A stretch of 64,000 bases of DNA from Acidiphilium sp. C61 (GTDB taxonomy: Bacteria; Pseudomonadota; Alphaproteobacteria; Acetobacterales; Acetobacteraceae), in NCBI RefSeq assembly GCF_902712915.1, contig NZ_CACTIA010000005.1, forward strand, positions 1 through 64,000, in the 5' to 3' direction. The translations under genes and the position numbers were made by a program. A model generated the notes under the pieces. It made no database searches, was not told the DNA's origin, and saw nothing but the letters and a program-made list of their open reading frames with translations. Of the stretch, positions 1-7,282 are shown piece by piece. The first letter of the stretch is position 1, and each line of letters starts with the position of its first letter.

Positions 1-668
1 AATTCGCCGGGCCAGGCGGTGAAGCCGGGGTCGATGGGAGGCCGCTGCCGGGCTATCGCATCGCCATTCTCGACCAGGCGAACGATTCGGTGACCGAGGG
101 CGAGGTGGCGCTGCCGCTCGGCGCGGCGCGGCCGGCCGGGCTAATGCGCGGCTATGTCGATGCCGCAACCGGCGCGCTGCGCGGCACCGACGGCGCCTAT
201 TACCGGACCGGCGATGTCGCTCAGATCGACGCCGATGGCTATCTCACCTTTGTCGGGCGCGCGGATGACGTGTTCAAGTCGTCCGATTACCGGATCAGCC
301 CGTTCGAGCTTGAGAGCGTGCTGATCGAGCACGCCAGCGTCGCCGAGGCGGCGGTGGTGCCGAAGCCGGACGAGATCCGCCTCTCGGTGCCGGTCGCCTA
401 TGTCGCGCTGGTGCCCGGCGCGGTGGCGGACCGGGCGACCGCGCTGTCGATCTTCCGGCATGCGCGAGCGCGGCTGGCGCCGTTCAAGCGCATCCGCGAG
501 ATCGTGTTCGTCACCGATCTGCCTAAAACGATTTCGGGGAAGATCCGGCGCGTGCAGCTGCGGCGCGGCGAGGCGGGCGGCGAGGCTGGGCTGGCGGGCG
601 AGGTGGTGCGCTTCGCCGAGAGCGCATTTCCAGAGTTGGCCTCGGGCGAGGGCGGCGCCCAGGCATGA
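1..668 (+). CDS. acyl-CoA/AMP ligase, C-terminal part (partial, one frame break)
   Basis: C-terminal part of an AMP-binding (ANL superfamily) acyl- or acetyl-CoA synthetase; the start lies outside the window. The sequence shows the hinge stretch YRTGD, then [20 protein letters not shown] (A8-type motif), and near the end [11 protein letters not shown], which carries the lysine that ANL enzymes use for adenylation. Family knowledge: these enzymes activate a carboxylic acid as acyl-AMP and pass it to CoA. Frame 1 reads [13 protein letters not shown] and frame 3 continues as [12 protein letters not shown], so one base appears to be missing around positions 38-45. It lies 35 bp before a dehydrogenase gene on the same strand, consistent with a fatty or branched-acid catabolic operon. 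The substrate cannot be told. Confidence 0.85.
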   Translation, partial: FAGPGGEAGVDGRPLPGYRIAILDQANDSVTEGEVALPLGAARPAGLMRGYVDAATGALRGTDGAYYRTGDVAQIDADGYLTFVGRADDVFKSSDYRISPFELESVLIEHASVAEAAVVPKPDEIRLSVPVAYVALVPGAVADRATALSIFRHARARLAPFKRIREIVFVTDLPKTISGKIRRVQLRRGEAGGEAGLAGEVVRFAESAFPELASGEGGAQA

Positions 669-703
669 TGGCACGCCGGGCAATCTGACGGGGTGGAGTA
701 AAA

Positions 704-1469
704 ATGGACATTCGCGACAGGGTATTTCTGATCACCGGCGGTGGCTCCGGGCTTGGTGCGGCCGCGGCGCGTGCACTTGCCGCGCAGGGCGGGCGCGTGA
801 TGCTTGCGGATGTGGCCGAGGGGCCGGGCATGGCGCTGGCGGCGGAACTTGGAGCGGCCGCGCGGTTCGTGCGGACGGATGTGACGGATGCCGGCCAGGC
901 GGAGGCTGCTGTCGCGACTGCGCGGGCGGCGTTTGGCGGGCTGCACGGGCTGGTGAACTGCGCCGGAATCGTGCTGGCGAGAAGGTGCTGGGACGCGACG
1001 GGCCGGCATCGCTCGAGCGGTTCGCACGGGTGATTTCGGTAAACCTCATCGGCACGTTCAACATTATCCGCCTCGCCGCCGCGGCGATGGCGGAAGGTGC
1101 GCCGGATGAGGGCGGCGAGCGCGGGGTGATCGTGAACACCGCCTCGATCGCGGCGTTCGACGGGCAGATCGGCCAGGCCGCCTATGCCGCCTCGAAGGCC
1201 GGGGTGGCCGGCATGACGCTGCCGCTGGCGCGGGAGTTGGCGCGCAACGGAATCCGGGTGATGACGATCGCGCCCGGCGTGTTCGAAACCCCGATGATGG
1301 CCGGCCTGCCGGACGAGGCGCAACACACCTCGGCGCCGCCGTACCGTTTCCGCCGCGACTCGGACGGCCGTCGGAATATGCCGCGCTGGTCTGCCATATC
1401 ATCGGGAACACGATGCTGAACGGTGAAACAATTCGGTTGGATGGTGCCTTGCGGATGGCGCCGCGCTGA
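704..1469 (+). pseudogene. short-chain dehydrogenase (3-hydroxyacyl-CoA dehydrogenase type), frameshifted
   Basis: Short-chain dehydrogenase/reductase. The start ATGGACATTCGC is followed by the NAD-binding motif [10 protein letters not shown], then NCAGIV, the active-site region [11 protein letters not shown] and YAASKAG (Tyr/Lys pair), ending [17 protein letters not shown]. This resembles the type 2 3-hydroxyacyl-CoA dehydrogenase (HSD10-like) group. Two frame changes are needed: one near 980 (IVLA, then EKVLGRDGP in another frame, consistent with one missing base), and one near 1325-1335 before [19 protein letters not shown]. All conserved blocks are present, so either the sequence is wrong at two points or the gene died recently. 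It follows the ligase gene by 35 bp and precedes the tRNA-Val gene. Confidence 0.8.
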
Positions 1470-1530
1470 CCGGCTCCGACCCTCTTGCATCGCGGGGCGC
1501 GGCCTGTAATACCCGGTGCACCGCATCGGC

Positions 1531-1603
1531 GGGCGCGTAGCTCAGCGGGAGCACTGCCTTGACATGGCAGGGGTCACAGGTTCAATCCCTGTCGCGCCCA
1601 CCA
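1531..1603 (+). tRNA. tRNA-Val(GAC), island target
   Basis: A full cloverleaf can be folded by hand: acceptor stem GGGCGCG with CGCGCCC, D stem GCTC/GAGC, anticodon stem CTGCC/GGCAG around loop TTGACAT (anticodon GAC at 1561-1563), T stem ACAGG/CCTGT with loop TTCAATC, discriminator A and an encoded CCA at 1601-1603. The gene reads GUC/GUU valine codons. Its 3' part, from the anticodon loop to the CCA, is the 45-bp sequence repeated at the other ends of the island, so integration left the tRNA intact on the left side. Confidence 0.96.
1559..1603 (+). other. attL core (att1) of the genomic island
   Basis: 45-bp block from the tRNA-Val anticodon loop to its CCA end. The identical block is at 24599-24643 in the same orientation and at 11059-11103 inverted. 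Integration at the 3' half of a tRNA gene is the usual behaviour of tyrosine integrases such as the one encoded in this island. Recombination between this copy and the one at 24599 would excise a circle of 23,040 bp; recombination with the copy at 11059 would invert the DNA between them. Confidence 0.93.
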
Positions 1604-1671
1604 CTCAAATCCGCGAAATCACACTGTTTTCTCGAAGACGGCCCGGTTGTACCTCCGGCTTTGAGGCTGTT

Positions 1672-1691
1672 CAGCGAGCACACAGCGAGCG
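1672..1691 (+). promoter_or_regulatory. integrase arm-type site pair (A side, inner)
   Basis: Two direct copies of CAGCGAGC(A) start at 1672 and 1683, 11 bp apart (one helical turn), 68 bp from the att core. A second pair lies at 1850-1869 and a similar pair on the other flank of att at 24516-24535. Spaced direct repeats on both sides of a core are typical of arm-type sites bound by the N-terminal domain of tyrosine integrases; the assignment here is inferred. Confidence 0.55.
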
Positions 1692-1849
1692 ACGCACGCC
1701 TTGTTTCCTGCGGTTCTCAGCCGATGGGAAGCGGAGCGAGCGGCGGCATCGAGGTGATGTCCGAGATGGTGGGATAGGTCTCGGGGACGGTCGTTCGAGG
1801 CGCCTCGGCTGGCACGACTCGGTCGCAGGTACCGGCGGTAGGAACCAGC

Positions 1850-1869
1850 CAGCGAGCAACCAGCGAGCA
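1850..1869 (+). promoter_or_regulatory. integrase arm-type site pair (A side, outer)
   Basis: CAGCGAGCA occurs at 1850-1858 and again at 1861-1869, with the same 11-bp period and orientation as the pair at 1672. It is mirrored at 10793-10812. Confidence 0.5.
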
Positions 1870-2830
1870 GGCGCAGCCTATAGATCACGCCGTCGTGAGG
1901 CTCGGTAGGGGCGGTTACGGACGGCAGAATGCGGCGGAACGGTCATCCCCACGGTCACCCAGACCGCCTGTCGGGCGCATCCTGACCGTCTCTGGACCGC
2001 TGCGGCGAGCGTCGACCGTGGCGTCGCGACTGCCGGCACTGGGTCGCGCGCGGCACGTGGGAGGAAGGTCATCCCCACGGTCATCCAGACCGTCGGCCGA
2101 GCGCAGGAGATGATCTCGGCGCCGCTGGCGCTCTGGATCATCAAGCCGGACGCTCGCCGCTGAACGGTCCCGCGAGCCGTCCTTCGGCCGTGTCCATCGG
2201 CACGCGATGCGCACGTCGATAATCGCGAGGATGTTCGGCGCATCGGATTCCGACATGGCGTCGCCCGAGAGGCCGGATCGATCCGAGAGATGCTCATCCA
2301 CACCATCACCCAGATCGTCTTGCGGGAGCGCCTTGACCGTCTCGACACCGGTGCCGCGAGGAACCGGAGCGGCGGTGTCATGGCGCGCGAGAGCCGGCGG
2401 GAGGACGCGCGAGGTAGGGCGCGATGGTCACCCTCACGGTCGCAGGGACCGTCTTCCCGAGCGCCTGAGATCATCTCGGCGCCGCTGGCGCTCTGGATCA
2501 TCGGCCCGGACGCCGCGAGATGAACGGTTCCGAGACCGTCTCCATGAGCATGCGCCGATGACCACGCCGATATTCGGCGCACCGGATTCCGTCATGTGGT
2601 CTGGCATGAGGGTTGGCGCGATCCGCGCGAGATGATCACTCCCACGGTCACCGAGACCGTCTTCCTGAGCGCTTCCCGACGATCCCCGGATCGCGGCGCG
2701 TCACAGAGGATCGCCTGCGCGCTGTGACGGACGGTATCCGCGACCGGCTGCCGAAAGCATCGATCATGGTTGGGTGATGATCGTGTCCGTCGGCGATCAC
2801 CGCTTCCTCCGGTGATCGCCTCGGGTGCCC

Positions 2831-4099
2831 CTACGCCGCCTTCTGCGGGTGAGCCTCAATGTGGACCCGCGTGTACGAGAGCGACGCGAGCCTTGCGTTC
2901 GACCATTCGCGGATGGTCTCGCCCATCGAGACAGCGTACTGCGGCGCCTGTTCTGTGGCCGCGTGACACCGATTCCTGCGTGTCTCGGCGAGATCGATGA
3001 TCGCCGTGGTGGCCGTCGGTTCGTCCATGAGGTCCTCGGCGTCGTTCTCGTGGTTGACCGGGGCCTGCATCCCCGTGACCTCGAAGCACGCCAGCGGGCC
3101 GTGCATCTGTTCGAGTTGGTCACGCAGCCAATCGATGCGACCCGGCATGCACAGCGCCTCGCGCTTCTTCTGGCGTGCGCCCCGCGCCTGATACCGGATC
3201 AGGAATGCAGACGGGGACAAATCCATATAAGTAGTAATTATAGGGGTTTGTCCCCGTGTGACCTGCGCGCGCCGCAGCGCCTTCTTCGCGGCCTCCTCGG
3301 AACAGAACAGGTCCGGATAGACACGGCAGGCGTCCGAAGGCGACAGGAGCGCCGCACCGCGCCCGAGCATCTTCTCGACGACATCCGGTGTGATCTCGCG
3401 CCACGACGTCAACGTATCCACCGAGAACGGCAGGACGACATCGTTGAGCACGAAGATGCGTGCCGGATTGTCCGCCGTTCGGTTGACGCCGCGAGCACGC
3501 CCGACCGCCTGAATCACTTCTGCGTCCGTGATCGCGCGCCGGATGCTTTCGAGTGAGGGATCGACGAAACCCTTCCGAGAAATCGGTTCGCCACGACCAT
3601 CACGCATCAGGATGTAATCGACGACGTCCGTCAGCTCGGTGATCTCGGGATGCATGCCGGTCAGCGCGACCGCATGGTCACGGTGAGTATGTTGCGTCGC
3701 GAGCGGTCGGCCGATCACGAATAGACAGTCCACCACGCCGAAAGCATCGAGACCGGCGATGGCATTGAAATGTGCCACATCGACGCCGGGGATGCCGGTG
3801 AATTCGGCTTCTGCGCCGTGATACGTGATCACCAAGCCGGTGCCGTCACCCACCTGCAGCCGAATGAAATCCCGGATGTTACGGATGCGACGGGCGCGCC
3901 GTCTGTCCTCGGCGGTGCCCCCCTCGGTAGGAAGCACGGACGTCTTGCCAAAACCACCTGTGAGGAGACCTTTCTTGTCGACCGTCGGGAGCACTTGCGT
4001 CACATGCTGATGCGGCGTGGCGGCGCGCAATGAGGCCGTCAGACGCATGTGCGGAAGGAAAGCCCTGACCTGATCAAGGGCCAGTGTGGCGCAGGGCAA
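2831..4099 (-). pseudogene. helicase gene, truncated duplicate (C-terminal half)
   Basis: Reads 422 codons identical to the C-terminal half of the helicase at 7282-9831, starting at its TLALDQVRAFL stretch, with only three or four foreign codons at the front because the inverted repeat ends at 4090. It keeps the motif VI-like QAVGRARG but lacks Walker A, the cysteine cluster and the DEGF motif, so it cannot be an active helicase alone. It is comparable to the ycf1 fragment at plastid inverted-repeat borders. Homologous inversion of 4091-8571 would make this copy full length and truncate the other. Confidence 0.9.
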
Positions 4100-4152
4100 C
4101 CCGATAGTCTATGTGCAGGCAGCAGTGCTACACTTTGACCCAATGGCCCACG

Positions 4153-5187
4153 ATGACCGAACATCGCCCATTTTTAGAAGACGGTTCCGCGTCTGGCATA
4201 TCTCGAACGGCCTTTCGGCGAATGCGGAAGGCGCAAAAGCTGGAGCTAATGATTGAGTGGTTTGGCCAAAACTACGAGGACCCGCCGAACGCACACCCTA
4301 TCAAAGCGCCGAAGGCGGCTACCTCTGGATTTGGGGAGGGCCGCATGACGCGCGTGACGTGCTATATACGAAGTTTGGGAGTTTGGTTTCAGAAGGGCTC
4401 ATCGACGAAGCGGTGCAGGAGATAGAAGCTGAAGGCACGGTCGATTGGGCTTCGAAGCCTACACGTGAAGATTATGACGAAACTGCCCCCCCGACGAACC
4501 TATCGCTCTGGATGTCTTTCTAGACGAACCTAGCGCTGAGTACGGAACGCTCGGCGAACGTACCGCTCGTGCAGAAGCGCGGGCCGCGGTTGAACAACTT
4601 CGCGCAGAACTGGATCAGGTTCGACCTATCGCATTGGCCACAATCGGCCACCGGCCAGTGAGTCCGAAGCTGCAGAAGATGAGGGCGCCAACCTTGAGGA
4701 ACTGCGTCATGCCGCCGCAGAACTCAGCGCCGAACTGTCAAAATCCAAGCCGACCATCGCATTTGTTAAGCGGTGGGCGTCGCCCCTCCGGAATGCGATC
4801 ATTGCAACTGCAAAGTGGGGCGCGGAAAAGCTCAACAAGGCGATAGACGCGGCAATGGCAACCGCAGGAAGCATTGTAGGGGGGGGAGCGGTCGCATGGC
4901 TCGCGAGTCTCGACCCGGCACTTCATCATGCATTCGGCGCGTTGGTGAAGTGGCTGGAAATAGCAGCCAAGCCTATTTTTAGATACAAATTCAAAAGTGA
5001 ACGCAGACGAGCACGTCGCGGCTTCCTATGTAACGGGACAGCCCGCAGGGCATGTCGTCGGAAAGAGAGCACCCCAAGCCCCCTGCTCCTCTCAGAACTG
5101 CAGATCGTAGTGCTCGTCGTGATTGTCGGTGCAAGTCCCGATACCATGCGGATTGAGCCCCGCCTGAATCTGCATGCTGCAGGTTAG
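4153..5187 (+). pseudogene. conserved hypothetical protein with coiled coil and hydrophobic C-terminus, multiply frameshifted
   Basis: One protein can be pieced together from three frames: MTEHRPFLEDGS... with LELMIEWFGQNYEDP, then (frame break near 4275) AERTPYQSAEGGYLWIWGGP, SEGLIDEAVQEIEAEG, then (break in the C run near 4487) a helix-rich stretch with ERTARAEARAAVEQLRAELD, then (break near 4650) ELRHAAAELSAELSKSK and a region with AMATAGSIVGGGAVAWLASL that could enter a membrane. The 'ED-PAERTPY...GGY.WIWGGP' block is clearly conserved-looking, but I cannot name a function. The last frame stays open to 5187, overlapping the lipoprotein gene, so the true end is uncertain. It could be decay or sequence error. 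Confidence 0.6.
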
Positions 5188-5538
5188 CATCGTTCCCTTG
5201 TCGCCGTGCAGGAAACCCCTCGCATTGGCCATGTTCGAGCGGACAGTAGTGAAACTTTCGCCTGAGGGAACACCGCCACCTACGTTTGCGACGCCGAAAG
5301 AACTCGCTTGGGCTGAAGGCAAAACGCCGACGTATGAACCTGTGAAGGCTTCGCCAGTCTTTTGATTGAATGCCTTCATGCCGCCCGTGTGGAACTCCTT
5401 TTGGATGGAGAAGCTCAGGACAGTCCCGTCGTTGCTATAGATCGTGCCGGGAATCCATCCGCCTATCATCGTGCAGCCGACCAGACCAATGCTTGCGACG
5501 TACGCGATAGCACGAAAGACCAATTTCAGACGGCGCAT
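5092..5538 (-). CDS. putative lipoprotein
   Basis: 148-residue protein starting MRRLKLVFRAIAYVASIGLVGC: basic N-terminus, hydrophobic stretch and a lipobox (LVGC), so likely a lipoprotein exported by Sec and anchored in a membrane. The chosen ATG at 5538 has an upstream AAGGGA; a longer reading frame upstream lacks such a signal. The mature part is polar and glycine-rich (TGSYVGVLPSAQ, HGDKGTMLTCSMQ) without a recognisable domain. It is convergent with the broken gene to its left and divergent from the AlpA-like gene. It may be cargo of the island. Confidence 0.65.
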   Translation of the reverse strand: MRRLKLVFRAIAYVASIGLVGCTMIGGWIPGTIYSNDGTVLSFSIQKEFHTGGMKAFNQKTGEAFTGSYVGVLPSAQASSFGVANVGGGVPSGESFTTVRSNMANARGFLHGDKGTMLTCSMQIQAGLNPHGIGTCTDNHDEHYDLQF

Positions 5539-5899
5539 TACGAGTCCCTTGCACCTGCATCCAATGGCACACCTCAACAAAGCGCCGTTCTATTAGTGCC
5601 GTAATTGTATTGCAAGCGCACCGAACTCGACATGAGGAGCCGGGGCCGACATGACCAGCGGACCACTTATCGTGGGCATTGGACGAAGAGGTCACGCCGG
5701 CTCCACAGATCGACGTTCTTGAATGATTCTTCACCGGCGCGTTGTTCGGCGATACGGCGATCCCGGCCGAGTGAGGGTGGTGTCAGCGTAAGCCGAACCA
5801 AATGTGACGACTGGGACGCAGACCCGTTCGCGGCCGGCGCAGGTGGGAGAAGATCGCGAGCTAAATAGATATGGACGAGGCAATTCGGCCTCGGGTAAA
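5539..5899. other. intergenic region between lipoprotein and AlpA-like gene
   Basis: About 360 bp between divergently read genes, so it should hold both promoters. I see no RNA gene, strong hairpin or repeat that I could defend. Confidence 0.4.
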
Positions 5900-6142
5900 A
5901 TGCCGGAATTAGACGAAAAATGGATTTCGAACCACGAACTGGCTCACGCGGGACAATTTGTCCCAAATTTGGGAATCGCCCGTTCAACGCTGGATAACGC
6001 TGCGGCCCGTGGTTACGGACCGCCGTTCTACCGCGTTGGGCGGCTGATTCGGTACGACGCGACCGAAGTGCAAGCGTGGATCGACGCCGGGTACACTGTC
6101 CCCAAGCGTACAGCCACGAGCGGCTTTTTCGAGACGAACTGA
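5900..6142 (+). CDS. AlpA/MerR-like small DNA-binding protein (possible excisionase)
   Basis: 80-residue protein, MPELDEKWISNHELA..., with a winged-helix/MerR-like core: LGIARSTLDNAAARGYGPPF then YRVGRLIRYDATEVQAWIDA. This is the pattern of AlpA-type regulators and excisionases, where a first helix-turn-helix is followed by a wing and the 'V..W' helix. Such proteins in integrative elements bend att DNA with the integrase or activate the replication genes. The ATG at 5900 is chosen because the domain begins there; an open frame reaches back to 5804. It is the first gene of a rightward module followed by primase and helicase. Confidence 0.75.
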   Translation: MPELDEKWISNHELAHAGQFVPNLGIARSTLDNAAARGYGPPFYRVGRLIRYDATEVQAWIDAGYTVPKRTATSGFFETN

Positions 6143-6196
6143 CAGAAGACTACGCCCGGCGCAGACACGCCGGGCGCATTGATTGGCATTATTTTG

Positions 6197-7282
6197 ATGA
6201 ACACTTCTATTTATGACGGCGCTGACAATGATCGAAATTTTTCATCAGCTTCAGACGCCGAACTGCATTTGATCTTGGCGGGAGAAGCGCGGTATTTCCG
6301 GTCCTCTATTTTTCGCTGTGGTTACCTTCCAGTTCCTCTCGCCAGTGCCGAGAAGGTCCCCTCGGAGCACGATTGGCCGACCAAGGCCCGTGCCCGTGCT
6401 GGCCAAACAGAGTGGACCGATCCGATCACGGCTCGCGACTGGAACAGCGGTATTCTCTGCGCCGGCCTCTACGCCGTCGACGTGGATGTTGATGATCCGG
6501 ATGCCGCCGACGAGGTAACGGCCGCGCTGCTCGACACGCTCGGACCGTCGCCGGCAAAGCGCGTTCGCGGCCATACTCGCCTCGATATCTCGCGCTGTAC
6601 CGCGCCGAAGGCGAGTCGAGAAAGCAGAAGGTGGGTAAGGTCGACGGCTACAAGGTCGAAATCCTCGGCCTCGGCCAACAGTGCATGGTCCACGGCATCC
6701 ATCCCGATCTCGGAGTCGTCGAATGGATCACGCCTGAGGGCCGCTCGGATGACGGTCTCGCGCGGGTTCCGCGTGAGACCCTGCCTCTGATCAAGGCGGT
6801 CCAGATCGCCGAGTTCCTCTCCCGGTGCCGCACGATCTTCGGCATCGGCGACGATGAGCCGAAGACGACAGACCCGGAACCGTGGGCACCGCACGGCGCG
6901 AGCGCAGCGACTACACCGACAACGATGTCGCCGACATCGTGGCCCACCTCCCGGCTGACACGGGCTACGATGACTGGGTCGCTGTGCTGTCTGCCATCTA
7001 TCGCGCGACCGGTGGCAGCGCCCGTGGCCGCGATCTCGCTCACGAGTACAGCCGCAAGAGCCCAGCCTACCGGCACCGGTCCGTCGACGAGAAATGGTGT
7101 GCCTTTCGCCACGGTGGCGCGCTGCGGCACGATTTCGGCCATCTTCTCAACCGCGTGAAGGAGGCCGAGCCCGGCTACCTGACGCCCAGCTTCCGCGCGA
7201 AGCTCTCCTCGGCCCGTCTTGAACATGCGCCCGCATCGGCCGGGGTTCCGCCGATCAGGTCATCATGGACGCTGATTTCTGA
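6197..7282 (+). pseudogene. primase-polymerase (prim-pol N-terminus, PriCT-2-like C-terminus), frameshifted
   Basis: The reconstructed product starts MNTSIYDG and shows prim-pol hallmarks: GYLPVPLASAEKVPSEHDW, then LYAVDVDVDDPDAADE (acidic DxD metal site), then VEILGLGQQCMVHGIHPD. After that comes a PriCT-2-like domain (DVADIVAHLPADTGYDDW, RKSPAYRHRSVDEKW). These blocks sit in three frames, with breaks near 6565 (RVR then RPYSPRYLALYRAEG) and near 6885-6900. A further shift near 7230 would end the gene with TGA overlapping the helicase ATG (TGATG), the expected coupling. Known role of the family: primer synthesis for plasmid, phage or satellite replication. Either the gene is dead or single bases are missing from the sequence. 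Confidence 0.8.

Larger units (their letters stand above)
1604..2830 (+). repeat. non-coding iteron-like region of arm A
   Basis: About 1.2 kb with no convincing gene. It holds four diverged copies of a 26-bp unit beginning GGTCATCCCCACGGTCA and ending AGACCG, at 1941-1966, 2067-2092, 2426-2451 and 2634-2659. The second and third are parts of a longer duplication with a 360-bp offset: a 30-bp stretch at 2113-2142 recurs unchanged at 2473-2502, followed in both by a diverged TTCGGCGCAYCGGATTCCG block. Such arrays next to replication genes often serve as replication origins (iterons) or operators. Nothing here proves which. The region is mirrored at 9832-11058. Confidence 0.6.
1559..4090 (+). 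repeat. inverted repeat arm A (left copy, 2,532 bp)
   Basis: Reverse complement of 8572-11103. The two arms have exactly equal length, every mirrored reading frame in them translates identically, and the stretches I compared base by base were identical. The repeat stops abruptly at 4090 (GTGTGGC followed by GCAGGG here, by ATCGAG on the other copy), inside the helicase gene. It contains att1, integrase arm-type sites, the iteron-like region and the 3' half of the helicase gene. In the circularised element this arm is continuous with arm B at 21436-24643, forming one 5,695-bp inverted repeat. Confidence 0.95.

Noticed and set aside
1878..2582. Protein genes of 128-234 codons in the iteron-like region, both strands
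   Set aside because: Frames are open on all sides because of GC bias; products are Arg/Ser-rich and follow DNA repeats, not protein motifs.
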